NCBI GenBank assembly: GCA_946122785.1
Contig: CAMGYJ010000006.1
Location: 52,286,066-52,350,065 of the forward strand
From: Linum tenue
Taxonomy: Eukaryota; Streptophyta; Magnoliopsida; Malpighiales; Linaceae
Direction of reading: 5' to 3'
DNA length: 64,000 nucleotides
This document shows, in pieces, positions 52,641-63,782 of the stretch (position 1 is the first letter of the stretch; each line of letters starts with the position of its first letter). The position numbers and the translations under genes were made by a program. The notes beneath the pieces are model-generated. The model ran no database searches, was not told the DNA's origin, and saw only the letters and a list, made by a program, of their open reading frames with translations.

Positions 52641-53703
52641 GTTGGGTTACCTCCGAACTAGCGCGTCTTTGAAGTCTTTTCGCCGAACTTTCCCTTGAGA
52701 GGGCTCAATGAGAGGAGCTCCATCCTCCACCTTTGATGCTTTGCAGTAATCAAACTTGTGTAAAGTCCAAGGTGGAGACTGTGAAGTCTCTCAGACGCCT
52801 CCTCCGTGGCTAGTGACTCAAAGCATTGTTCGAACGATTGATGATGATTGTAGAAACTGATCTTCCTTACTCCAAAATCTTCATCTGTGAGTGGCTTATA
52901 GCACACCCCAAATTCTTTTTTTTTTCTCAATGGGAATTAGCTTGCTTCCATCATCCTTCTTCATTTTATCCCGCATTTTGGTCTTAGGATACCTTGCTTC
53001 AAGTTTGAAATTTGGAAGTTTCCTCCATTCTAACTTGGCTTGATGGGAAATGAGAAGTAACTCTTGAATCTTCTTGTCTTGGGGAAAACTACTCTCTCCC
53101 CACTTTTTGATAGGATTCCTTGAGTTATCCTTCTATTCATTCTTTGTATCATTTGGATCTTCATGAGAAACCATATTGAACCATTCAATCTTGAGACTAG
53201 AAGGTCGTGTTGGTGGAGGCGTGGTTGGCTCACAATCTTTCTCCACATCTTCCCATTTGTAATACTTGTGGAAGTTGGGAAGTGGAGTCATCTTGTATCG
53301 GATCTCCTCCTCACCAAACCTTAGTATAATTAAGCTTTCACTAACATCAATGATTTTCCTTGCCGTAGACAAGAAAGGTTTTCCAAGAATAATCGGTGCA
53401 TTAATGCACCCTTCCTTGTCTATAATGACAAAGTCCATGAGGTAAACAAAATGAGCACATCTCACCAAGACGTTCTCGACTATACCACAAGGTGTAGCAA
53501 TAGAACGGTTAGCTAGCTCAATCTTCATGCTTCTGAGAGTGAGTGGCCCTAGTTCGAGTTCTTCGTCAATCCTTGTAGTTATGATATTAATGCATGAACG
53601 CAAGTCGTCTAATGGATTCCAAAAGGTCCTGACACCGATGGTTCAAGGTAGGGTAAAACTCTCGGATCTCTCATCTTTGACGACATGCCTTCTGATAGCA
53701 CCT
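52641..53703 (-). pseudogene. Athila-like retropepsin and downstream remnant
   Basis: The protease frame (53133-53603) reads KIELANRSIATPCGIVENVL, FVIIDKEGCINAPIILGKPF and STARKIIDVSESLIILRFG, the usual Athila/Tat protease blocks. The active-site segment is DLRSCINI (about 53575-53600), where the family has D-x-G-A/S, so the catalytic glycine is replaced. Upstream sequence to 53703 (ERSESFTLP) continues the domain in broken frames. Downstream, 52658-52930 (YNHHQSFEQCFESLATEE) has no known domain, and 52640-52660 carries the 'gttgggttacctccgaac' block of 3' regions. Confidence 0.7.
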
Positions 53704-53707
53704 CAAT

Positions 53708-56700
53708 TGGTATTATTTAACCCTCATATCTAGGTTCCTTTTTATTCATTTTACGTGCATAATGATTGATACATTGTCAAGTATAGCCCTATTTTGTTCC
53801 TCGAATATTATATCATTATATTAGGGTGTATTATGCAATATATGCGAATTAGGTACCAAAAGGACACAAGTGTAGCAAGAATGGGGCAAAAACTGAAGAT
53901 CCCAGTCTAGACAAGGAAGATCTCGGTCAGGAAAGGAGCACGCGAAGTGAGAGCTGAGATTGCGGCTTGTGGAACAAAGATCATGGTCGCTATATTGGAG
54001 GCTCCACTTGTGAACTTCAGGAAGGAGCCAACCCGGAAGAAGCATTGAGTTTTGCGAGTCAAATCGCAGTCCTCACTTCCTAGCCCTCGAGAAAGATCGC
54101 GGTCACGAATCAAGAATCGCGACCGCGAATCATGGATCCCAGCCATGAAGTCAGCCTGCGATCTCTCCTTGAACGAAGAGCAAAACGACATCGCTTGAAG
54201 ATCACGACCTCCCTAATCAAGTTCTCACCCACGAACTTTCCCTTCATGCCCGCGAACTTGCTTGAAATCTCAAAATCTATAAATAGGGGCCTCCCCCCTT
54301 GAGAAGATAACTTTTAGTTTTTTTTTTTTTTTTGTGGAGAGAGATTAGGAGATAAGTAGAAGCTTGGAGAAGAAGAGGAGGAGCAGAAGTGAAGGAGAGC
54401 TTTGGAGGAGGAATTATTCCCTCAATTGAAGACCCTTTTCTTCATGATTTCTTTCCCTCTTTGCATGTTTTTTCTTATTCCCTTCATGGGGTAATCTCCT
54501 AAGGTACTAGGGGTTAAAACCCCCCAAACCCTAGATTAGGTTTGTGGATTTGGGTCTAATTGTACATATTTTACCCCTCATTTCTTGATTGTTTGGCTTT
54601 TCATTTCATCGTCCCTCGACATATTTCACGCTAGGTTGTGCTTGTTTTTATACATTTCAGGTCCTAGCACGTGCGGAAGGGTCGAGGACGAGTTTCGGGA
54701 CGATTGGAGGTCGGAAAGCGCAGAAACTGAAGAAAAGTCCAAAGGTTGTGACCGTGATGTGAAGCGCAGGCGCCCATGAAAGTAGTCGCAGTTCACGATC
54801 ATCAGGATCGTGAACTAGAGCTGCAAACCGCGTACTGCCGAGGTTTGAGAGAGTTTTCAGAGGTTAATGACGCTGAGTCAGTTCACGGTCGTAATACCGT
54901 GAAATGAAGCCATGGATCATGAACCAGTCAAGTGAAGCGGTGCATTTTGGACTGAGTTCACGGTTCCCGCCATTAGTTCACGGGCGTGAATTGGGACCGA
55001 GAACTGGGCACGACTAGGTATAAATAGAGAGCTGAAAGGATGAAGAAGGGGAGCTTTTCTAGGGTTTTAATTTTCAGAATAAAGGGGGTTTTCTAGTGAG
55101 AGATTAGGATTTCATGTTCCCATTCTAGAGAGAGAAAGTGTCATTCAGAGGAGGAAGAAGGAGATTGGGCTTGCCCATAGCTAGAGGAGTGAAGATTATT
55201 ACCTCTCAATGGAGATTTAAGCAAGGATGAAGGAAGATTGTCATCTCTTCATGGTTCTTTCTCTCCTTTTGCTTGCTTTCCTTTGCCTAGTTATGGAATA
55301 GCCTACCTATTCACTTGGATATTGTGAACCCTAGCTTGAAATATGTGATAGATTGTATTAATTGAATACTTGTGTGGGTTTGTGTTTAATGCAAAGATTG
55401 AGGTATTTTCATGATGTTTGGGTTGTGTTCTTCATTTCTCATTACTATGCCAATTTAACCTAGGTAGAGGGAATTCCCTTTTTTTGTTAGAAGGCTGTGA
55501 TAAGTTGGATTCCTTGGCCAATTGAGTCACCCACCTGGGGAAAATTAGGGCAAACTTCAAACTTTGATTTATCACTTTAGCGTGGGTGTTACTTTGCCGT
55601 CCGGATTAAGTTTCGAGTGATTGGTCTTGCAACCCTTCGTTCTATCAATTAAGAGAGCTAGGACTCTTGGCTTATTGTTGCAATCCTTAGCTAAAGGTTA
55701 AGAGAGCTAGACTCCCTAGTTAATTGTAGCAATCCTTAATCTATTGATTGAGAGAGCTAAGGTTCCTAGATTAATTGTTTTCCTTAACCGATTGATTTAA
55801 GAGAGTGAGTTTTCCTTCACTTGTTGCGCCTTCCTACGGTTTATTAACACACCTCCACACATTTGCATTCGATTTGTGCGATCTTGGTATGTACTAGGGG
55901 GAGCAATACTCGGGTGAACTCTTCTCTCATTGGGACAACCTCAATTTACTTTACTTGCTTGTTTTCATTTGTAGTTTTCTTATATTTAAACCCAAAAACG
56001 TTTAGCTAGATAACAACCGAAGCGATTGAAGTAGGGGTACATGGACTGGCCCGGGTTTGACGATTAAATACTTTCCCTATACTGCGCCCAACTAGAGTTT
56101 AAAAACTTGGGCTCTAGTCGGGATTAATTCGTAGTGTAGTTTCGAGCGAGTCATTTATAATGTAGATGAATGATTTATGTTAGGGTGTATGATTGGATAT
56201 GTTTGTTCTAGTGATTATATGCTTCATGTATGTTTAATTATGCTTGGGTATGTCTCCCTACTCTTCTCTACTAGCCTATCATGAGCCAACGCTGGGTAGG
56301 AGTTTTGGAGTTAGATTGGGTAGCCCTACTACAAGAACGCCTTCCTAGAAGATGCTTTAGTGTGCATGACAGGTAGAACCTATTGAAATGAGCTAATTCA
56401 TAATGTCCCAAATACTTGACCCTTCACTGAGGTTGAAAATGGGTCTTGGGGGGACGTACTCGGAGGCGTAGTATAACGACGAAGGCCCACAAGATTAGAG
56501 AGTTAATCCACCATATCCGATAATCCCAACATAGTTAGTCATTTGCATGTTAGACCTAAACTAGGGCGAGGTAGTTACCCCGAGTACCTCTTCTTATCTA
56601 TCGATCGTTAGTTTAGGAATCGCCAACTGCCCACCTGCTAAGTAACAGGATGACTAGATAATGATTGAGCCTAAGTAGCCTAGGATACTGTGACCCTTTG

Positions 56701-56777
56701 GAATACGACCGAGCCACTTTACTACATCCCTAGTGTGGTTGTACTTGGCCTAGTTAGGAGTGACTAGTGAGTGTGCA
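53708..56777 (+). repeat. solo LTR of a second Athila-like family (LTR D), interrupted
   Basis: It starts TGGTATTATTTAACC after tcaat (53703-53707) and ends GTGTGCA before tcaac (56778-56782): a target duplication with one mismatch. It is inserted between the gag and protease remnants of the minus-strand element. A TATAAATAGGGGCC box lies at 54281-54294. Its own length without the nested LTR C (54545-56153) is about 1.46 kb. Similar sequence in the opposite orientation is at 58110-58662 (shared TTAGGGTGTATTA) and 51263-51345. Confidence 0.7.
54545..56153 (+). repeat. Athila/Tat-type LTR, copy C, nested in LTR D
   Basis: It starts TGGATTTGGGTCTAATTG and then follows copy A (ATTTTACCCCTCATTTCTTG; ACGCTAGGTTGTGCTTG; GGGTCGAGGACGAGTTTCGGG) to the end gagtca at 56153. 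A TATAAATAGAG box lies at 55019-55029. Neither a PPT nor a PBS flanks it, so it is a solo LTR. I could not find a convincing 5-bp duplication at these limits. Confidence 0.75.
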
Positions 56778-58110
56778 TCAACTTATAAATTTAAAGCTCG
56801 GTCACAACACAATCACCTTCACAGCCAATAGATGTTGAAGCGACTTCACTCATGATGACCATAGCAACTTCTTCAATTTTTCTCTTTCTCGATAGGATTT
56901 CCTTCAAGAACTTTGTATACTTGAGGATCTTCATAACCCTTTTCAATAAAGGAATGGTTATCTTAAGTTGGTTAAGAATATCTTTCCATTGAGTACATTC
57001 ATGGTGTAAATCACTTTCGAACAATATCATGAGGTAAGGGTACTTTGGAATGTATTCAGGCACTTGAGGCTTCTTAGGAACTTCTTCTTAAATATTACTC
57101 TTGGTAGGGACAATCACTTCCTCTTTGACCCTCTTCTCTTCTTGAGCAACTTCTCTTTGAAATTTCCTTAAAGGTTCTCGGGGTGTTGGTCTTGGAACCT
57201 TTTTCAATGGTTGGCCACTCCTTAGAGTTATCGTATGACATCCTTCTTTTGGGTTAGGTTCCATGTTACCTAGTAAAGCTCCTTGAGGTCTTGTTGCTAG
57301 AGTCATTGAGATCAATTTTGCTTCAAGGTTTTGAATTTTTCCTTGATGATTTTTTTGACCGGCCTCCAAGGTTGAAAACTTGTTTGCGGCATTCTCCACA
57401 AAACTATCAATCATGCCAAACCTCCTTGTGGCGGTGTTGATGAATTGTCCCACTATATCTTCAAGCTTTGTCACATAATTATCTAAAGGTTGGCTTGGAT
57501 ACGAATAGATACCTTGGCTTGAAGATAGGTTGGCCCTTTGAAATGGAGCTTGCATCTGTGCTTGCCCTTGAAAATCGATAGGTTTTCTATCCGATGGTGA
57601 AGACCATGAGAAATTAGGATGATTCCTCCATCTTGGATTGTAGGTAGAACAATATGGATTGTTGCCTCTATGTTGTTAACCTCCTATAAAGTTAGCTTGT
57701 CGATGTTGAAGAGATGATTTTACCATTGCCTTACACTTTTCCAAATCATGATTGACATCACTGCCAATAACATTTCACCACTTGCTTGCTATTTTTATTC
57801 ATGGTTGATATAACAAAGTCAATCTTTTTTGTCAATTCTTAAAGATGAGCTGTCAATGAGGATGGTTCTTCAATTTGGAGGAATTGACCTTCGTTGTACT
57901 CTTTTCTTGCCTTACATTACCCCAACCATAGCTATTGAGAGCCATATCATCAATTAACCTTTTCAATTCGCCTACTTCTTTGTTCCAAATAGCTCATTCA
58001 CTAGCGGCATCAATCAAATTCTGGGGCTCACGAGTAAGTCTGTTATAGAAGTTTTCCACTTGTAGCCAATCGCCTATGCCATTGTGTGGGCGTTTGATTA
58101 GAAGAAAGGT
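56778..58110 (-). pseudogene. Athila-like gag remnant
   Basis: Three broken pieces in gag order: DWLQVENFYNRLTREPQNLI (57994-58100); LDNYVTKLEDIVGQFINTAT, NLEAKL, TRPQGALLGNMEPNPKEG and CHTITLRSGQPLKKVP (57088-57555); and LKRVMKILKYTKFLKEILSR (56791-57063). These are well-known blocks of Athila gag and the gag-protease link. The zinc-knuckle region around 57560-57990 is too damaged to read. The first piece is joined directly to LTR sequence at about 58110. Confidence 0.75.
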
Positions 58111-58662
58111 AAATGAAAGGGAGGAACCCCTATTTATAGATTTCAGGATCTTGGGCAAGTTCACGATCGAACTAGGAAACATCGCGAGCGCGATATGTGA
58201 AGGGAAGGTTGTGATCTCGAGCTTCGCCTTTTGCGCTTTGTTGGTTGGTAATTTTTCGGCCTGACTCCACGGTCGTGATTCGTGAGTCGCAGCCGTGATT
58301 TTCCTCCGATGTTCGGATGAAGAGGGTACTGAGTCGACTATCAAGACTCTTTGTTCCTTCCTTGTTGGTTGCTCCAAAAGTTCAAGCTTGAGGCCTCCAT
58401 CTTCGCGACCGTGATCTTGACGCTGAAGGTTGCGATCTTGATTCTCAGGTCGTGATCAGTCATGCCCTGCCGTGATCTTCTGAGTTTGCACATTTCTCTA
58501 CACCTGTGCCACCTTTTGTACCTAAAACCTTCATATAATTTAATACACCCTAAAATGATAATATTTTCTTCGAGAAATGAATAAAGGGTATATTTTATGA
58601 TATATAGATAATGAAATGACTCAAAATGAACCTAAATATGATAAGGGAGATGCGAAATACCA
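58110..58662 (-). repeat. truncated 5' LTR (LTR D family) joined to gag
   Basis: On the minus strand it starts TGGTATTTCGC at 58662, carries TTAGGGTGTATTA and CGCGAAGATGGAGGCCTCAA, and reaches a CTATAAATAGGGG box at about 58128-58140. It stops about 20-30 bases later, near where transcription would start, and gag sequence follows, so PBS and leader are deleted. An open frame (58377-57994) runs across the joint. Confidence 0.65.
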
Positions 58663-58716
58663 AGTGGACCTGAGAATGACTAGGAAACTCTACACGATAA
58701 GCCACTAGCCCTACCC

Positions 58717-59634
58717 TGATATGATTCCACGTACCCTCTTCCACAAGTCTCAATTACTTGTCGAAGAAGCTGCCCCTACTAACTTGAAGAACCTAGAATT
58801 TTGGCTAAGTCATGGAACTGTTTCAAGTTACTCTCTTTACAAGCATGGTTCTCTCATTTGGGTTGTTCAAAATGGGTTTTAGAGGGTTTGTTTAGAACCT
58901 GGTAAGCTCCTTGACAAATTGGAGTGACTGGGAGCTCAAGGCAAGACTGGGAAGTTCGAATTGCAACCTCACCAAAACTCCACGCTAACACAGGAAAGTT
59001 GCCAGGATTTTACTAAGGCATGGGACAGCTTCGGGAAGGAAACTTTGGCGTTCAATCCTCGACGATTGGCTGGAAATCAAGTTTCCAGGTGTAGACCACA
59101 CGAAAGCTTGTACTTTCTACTACAGAAGCAAGGAGTGGGGTGATCGAATCAGCCATTGGAAGGCGTCGGACAAGGGCCTTGAAGATGGCCAAGAAGAATG
59201 TTTAATTACTTGTGTTTTAAGTTCTTCGTGTTGCATTAGGATTATGATTCGCTTTCCTTGTTTATGTCGAGTTTCCTTTGAGTTTTAGGATTGTTTGTAA
59301 GTCTATTTAAGACCTATGAAGAGGTTGTAATCGGCAGTTGCTAATTGATTGAGAATTAAACCCTCAAAACTAAGTCTTTATAGCTAGTTTTTGGTTGAGG
59401 GTTTAGCCGAGAAAACCAAGCTCGTTGAGCTCTTGTATCGATCAAAATCACATTGATCATGGGCGAGCATCGACTTATATTCGTTGAGCCTTCCTCCAGG
59501 TGTAGGATTGCACATCGAGTTCCATCCCATTCGTTTTCTTCTTCGCCAAGTATTGAAGCTTCTTCGACGAAAATTCAGAGCTTAAGGGTTCAAGGTTGGA
59601 TCCGAGAAGCAATCACCCTTTCGAGGTGTTATCA
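58717..59634 (+). repeat. left LTR of the chromovirus-like element
   Basis: 918 bp, starting TGATATGATTCC and ending GTTATCA. It is about 55 bp longer than the right LTR, mainly through segments near 58800 and 59075-59130. Confidence 0.85.
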
Positions 59635-59636
59635 AG

Positions 59637-59649
59637 TGGTATCCAGAGC
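59637..59649 (+). other. primer binding site (tRNA-Met type, one inserted base)
   Basis: TGGTATCCAGAGC, the tRNA-Met complement with an extra C. Confidence 0.85.
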
Positions 59650-60701
59650 CTGGTTAAACACAGTCGACAAGACGGAAGATATCATTGCTGGGCCGACTCG
59701 TTGGACAAGGTCTAAAGGACCTGTTTCGAGTGATCCTGCCCTTCGACGACGAAAATCAGAGGAAGAGTCTGACAAGCCGAATCAAGAGAGCGAGGCTCCA
59801 ATGGCAGGCCAACTTAATACAACGGAGTTCTTCCAGACCATAACGGCTCAGATTGGCGCAATTTTCCAGACACAATTCGATAAGCTCGAATGCCATATGG
59901 AACAGCAGGGGCGGAGGCTCGATGCTCTGTCTCAGGCGTTGCCAGAAGCAGAACGCGCAGCAAAGGCTTTTCGAAACAGAGAAGCAGGGGAGGACCAGGA
60001 ACAAGAGAACCAAGAGCTGGTGGCTCAGATAGAGGAACTTGAGCAGCAGCTGGTTGCGATTAATCCACAGCAAGGTCGCCGACATCACGAGCGTCGTGAT
60101 TATCAGGGGAGGCTGCCAGAGACAGAGTTGGCAATCCCTACTGGAATTAAATTGACAATTCCAACTTTTCAGGGAACTCTAAATGTTGCAGTGTACCTTG
60201 ATTGGGAAAGAAAAATTCTCCTGTTCTTTGGGTGCGGCCAATTCACCGAACAACAGAAAGTGGCTATGGCAACTTCCGAATTTTTAGAATATGCAGCTCA
60301 GTGGTGGGAACAACTCCAACTCCGTCGAAGACGAAATCACCAAGCACCTGTAACTATGTGGGACGAGTTGCGTGGATTGATGAGTGATCGCTTTGTTCTG
60401 GGATATTTTCAACGAGACCTCTACGACGCACTGCAGGGCATTCGGCAAGGATCGAGGAGCATCGAAGAGTACTTTCAAGAGCTCGAGTTACTCTTGATGG
60501 GGGCTGATGTGCGTGAAGACAAGGAGGCGACAATTTCCAGATTTCTTCACGGTTTGAATCGTGAAATTCGACATATGGTTGAGCTGCGACCTTTCGTCGA
60601 ACTTGAAGAGGTGGGCCACCTTGCAATTAGAGTGGAGAAGCAGCAAAATCATCTACTAGACGAAGGTTTGCAAGTGCTAAACCTGTTGCTGAGGTTCCTG
60701 C

Positions 60702-61427
60702 TAGGGGTGGACAACAGGATGGGACTGGGTACCCGTTCCGTTTGAAACGGGTACCCAATCCCGTTTAGAGAGGAAACTCCATCCCATCTCCCAAACCCGT
60801 ATGGGTTAACGGGTACACATTACTCGTACGGGGCGGATAACGGGTACCCGCGGGTAACCCGTAATTTGGCAATACTCATCTGTTTAGTACCCTCCTCGCC
60901 CACTGTGAATGTCCGCCATGAGAATTTGATTTGTCTTCTTAGGTATAGCATAAAAGGCACTCACATGTACGCTTTCTCCTTCCTTTTTGCTTGTATATAA
61001 TTCTGAAATAAAGTAGAAAGACTGGCTTTTTAGTTACCAGTAGTTAATTGGCCCATGTTGCTACGGGACCAAACTTCCTGTATGATTATATTGCATGGCT
61101 ACAAAACTATTTCAAATCTGTTTCTCTTTTGTTAAGCTAGCATTTATTTGTTCCTGCATCATTTAACGGCCGAGTCATTTAATGTGATAAATTGGTAGTG
61201 CATGGTAATGGACTAATGGGCACAAATAATTGGCATGAACGGGTAGTACGGGTACCTGTAATACCCAAACTGGTATTAACGGATAACTCGTGAGTACCCG
61301 TTGTAGAACTTATTGATCCCAAATCTCATCCCATAAACAAATTACGGGTATTTGGGTACCCGTAACCCTAAAAAAACGGGATGGGTATGTATATACCCAA
61401 ATACTCGTTTCCCGTTCTCCACCCCTA
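60702..61427. mobile_element. hAT-type non-autonomous element (726 bp) in gag
   Basis: An exact 8-bp duplication gttcctgc (60694-60701 and 61428-61435) flanks inverted ends TAGGGGTGGA. Subterminal regions are full of 'gggtacccgt' words in both orientations (60725-60860 and 61230-61410), and the AT-rich middle is not coding. This composition is typical of a widespread class of plant hAT MITE-like elements. Confidence 0.9.
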
Positions 61428-61741
61428 GTTCCTGCCAAACTTACTCCTTCCAATCTAAGCAGGAAGCATCCAAATTCGCACCACGAAGCGCTCCGAGCAA
61501 TCAAGAACGAACAGGGGGCTCTAGTGGGTCGATTCAATGTTTCAAATGCTACAGAAAGGGCCATATGGCCAATCAATGCCCAAACATTAAGGAAATGATT
61601 CTACGAGATGGCGAGTATGTCTCTGACGACGAAGTTGCGCATAAGAAGAAGGACGACAGCTCATCGGATTAAGAAGTCGATGAAGAAATTGAAGCAGAGA
61701 AGGGTCCTTTTTTGTCCGGCATGAACCTCAGTAGTCGATGG

Positions 61742-62225
61742 CCATTGTTTTTCTGTGGTTGTTGACGGTGGGAGCTGCATGAACGTCATCAGTTTCGAAG
61801 CTGTCAAGAAGTTGGGGTTAACTAAGAGCAAACACCCTGACCCGTACCATCTACATTGGCTCAATGACTAAGGGTCACTGAAGGTTACGAAAAAAGCTCG
61901 GGTGGCGTTTTCAATCGGTAACTACAGGGACGAAATTTAGTGTGACATTGCTCCAATGCAAGCCGCTCACCTAATATTGGGGAGGCCGTGGTAATTTGAC
62001 CGAGCGGTAACTCACGATGGAGGCATGAACTGTTATAGATTCAAGCTCGGAGGAAAGAAGATTGTTCTGAAACCTCCTTCCCTGGAAGAGGTTCGCGCCG
62101 ATCAATGTCAACTGGCCGCGAATTGGGCTACGAGCAGTGACGAGACAGGTACGGGGAAGAAGGAGGCGGGCTTATTGATGGATCGTCTCATGCTGACGGA
62201 CGTGAATCGTCAGTCACTTCGATGA
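61742..62225 (+). pseudogene. gypsy retropepsin remnant
   Basis: VVVDGGSCMNVIS holds the active-site Asp in a D-G-G-S context, followed by KLGLTKSKHPDPYHLHWLND, AHLILGRPW and VTHDGGMNCYRFKLGGKK. Stops at 61869-61871, 61938-61940 and 61992-61994 interrupt one continuous frame. Reverse transcriptase should follow but does not. Confidence 0.82.
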
Positions 62226-62919
62226 TCAAGCTCCACGAACAACCCCTATTTTCAGGCGACGGCAAGGCAGGGCAAGAGAGAGGGTCAATTGGATGGAGCT
62301 CCTAAGGGCACTACGACCCAACCCCAGAAGCTCGACGCGTTCCCTCAAACCCAGGGAAGCTTTTTCCCTAATCAATTGGAGCCGAATTCTTTGTTTAGCA
62401 GGATCACATTCGAGCCCCTGCTCCCCTGGAAATGTACACGAGCAAAAGGAAGTTGCCCGAATCGGTTGGCGCGTTTGGAGACAATTCGATCCAAACGACC
62501 ATTGTGAAATCGTTGGGTAAGATCCCAAGAAGCTATTGGAATGATCAATTGGGGCTAGGGATGTTCGATATGGAAATTCCTAAATCGAATTTGCCAAATC
62601 TGGGTTCCTAGAATTTGAACTCGACCGATGTCGGGAAAAGAGCAATCATCGATTCGACGATGATGGTGCTGAGTCGAGGTTCGGGATAGGATCAAATGTT
62701 CAATTGAAGGCCTATCAAAACTCGTGGAAGCAGTGAATTGGATTGGCGATGTCTCAATCATGAATTCCTAATTATCTGCTCGAAGAACAATAACCTAGTT
62801 TTCCAGGGGAGTATGTTTGCACAGCCATCTGTCGATCCGATTTGTGATCAGTTTTTTGACGAATCTGAGAGGAGGAAAGGACCAACTCTGAGGACAAAGC
62901 TTTTAAAAGTGGCAGGGCC
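62226..62919 (+). other. deleted pol region of the chromovirus-like element
   Basis: No polymerase, RNase H or integrase motif is visible. The end, ESERRKGPTLRTKLLKVAG (about 62860-62917), resembles the last residues of pol in this type, so an internal deletion from after protease to the very end of pol is likely. Confidence 0.55.
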
Positions 62920-63782
62920 TGATATGATTCCACATACCCTCTTCCACAAGCCTCAATTACTTGTAAAAGAAGCTGCCCCTACTCAATTGAAGAACATAGA
63001 TAAGTCATGGAACTGTTTCATGTGTCTCTCTTTACAAGCATGGTTCTCTCATTTGGGTTGTTGAAAATGGGTTTTGGAGGGTTTGTTTAGAGCCTGGTAA
63101 GATCCTTGACAAATTGGAGGGACTAGGAGCTCAAGGCAAGGTTGGGAAGTTCGAATTGCAAGCTCGCCAAAACTCCACGCCAACACAGGAAAGTTGCCAG
63201 GATTTGACTAAGGCATGGGACAGCTTCGGGAAGGCAACTTTGGCGTTCAAACCTCGACGATTGGCTGGGAATCAAGGAGTGGGGTGATCGAATCAACCAT
63301 TAGAAGGCGTCGTACGAGGGCCTTGAAGATGGCCACAAGACTGTTTAATTACTTGCATTTTAAGTTTTTCGTGTTGCATTAGGATTAGGATTGATTTCAC
63401 TTTCCTGGTTTACGTTGAGTTTCCTTTGAGTTTTAGGATTGTTTGTAAGTCTATTTAAGGCCTGCGAAGGGGTTATAATCGGCAGTTGCTAATTGATTGA
63501 GAAATAAACCCTTAAAACTAAGTCTTTGTAGCTAGTTTTTGGTTGAGAGTTTGGCAGAGAAAACCAAGCAAGTTGAGCTCTTGTATCGATCAAAATCGCA
63601 TTGATCGTGGGCGAGCATCGACTTATATTCGTTGAGCCTTCCTCTAGGTGTATGATTGCACATCGAGTTCCATCCTATTCGTTTTCTTCTTCACCAAGTA
63701 TTGAAGCTTCTTCGACGAAAATTCAGAGCTTGAGGGTTCAAGTTTGGATCCGAGAAGCAATCACCCTCTCGGGGTGTTATCA
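62920..63782 (+). repeat. right LTR of the chromovirus-like element
   Basis: 863 bp; same ends as the left LTR. Confidence 0.85.

Larger units (their letters stand above)
51263..58662 (-). mobile_element. decayed Athila-like gypsy element without polymerase, with nested solo LTRs
   Basis: From the right: truncated 5' LTR (58110-58662), gag pieces (56778-58110), a solo LTR insertion (53708-56777), protease (53133-53703), a 3' region (51750-53130) with AAGTGTGGGAAAGC near 51745-51765 as a worn PPT-like block, and a scrap of LTR (about 51263-51345). Reverse transcriptase, RNase H and integrase are absent between protease and the 3' region. The element may have been a gag-protease-only non-autonomous type or may have lost pol. 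Confidence 0.7.
59453..61672 (+). pseudogene. gypsy gag, interrupted by a hAT element
   Basis: The frame from 59453 runs through the LTR end and PBS; gag proper most likely starts near MAGQLNTTEFFQTITAQIG (about 59801). A coiled-coil stretch (QELVAQIEELEQQLVAI) precedes the capsid-type domain: GIKLTIPTFQGTLNVAVYLD, EYAAQWWEQLQLRR, RFVLGYFQRDLYDALQGIRQ, SIEEYFQELELL and RFLHGLNREIRHMV. The linker after VEKQQNHLLDEG changes frame at least once and holds the 726-bp hAT insertion. The zinc knuckle C-FK-C-YRKG-H-MANQ-C lies at 61530-61580, and the frame ends at 61672 after KKDDSSSD. Most of the domain is intact. Confidence 0.85.
58717..63782 (+). mobile_element. chromovirus-like Ty3/gypsy element lacking reverse transcriptase and integrase
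   Basis: LTRs at 58717-59634 and 62920-63782 both start TGATATGATTCCAC and end TTATCA; a PBS (TGGTATCCAGAGC) follows the left LTR after two bases; gag (about 59450-61672, with a hAT insertion) and a protease remnant (61742-62225) are followed by about 700 bases without polymerase domains and the right LTR. A stretch before the right LTR (aaagcttttaaaagtggcag) is the probable PPT region. Flanks (taccc left, cttgc right) do not form a target duplication, so an exchange between elements or later change at an end is possible. Confidence 0.82.

Noticed and set aside
54540..56158. A target duplication for LTR copy C
   Set aside because: gtttg on the left and tttat on the right do not agree; shifting the start by a few bases does not help.
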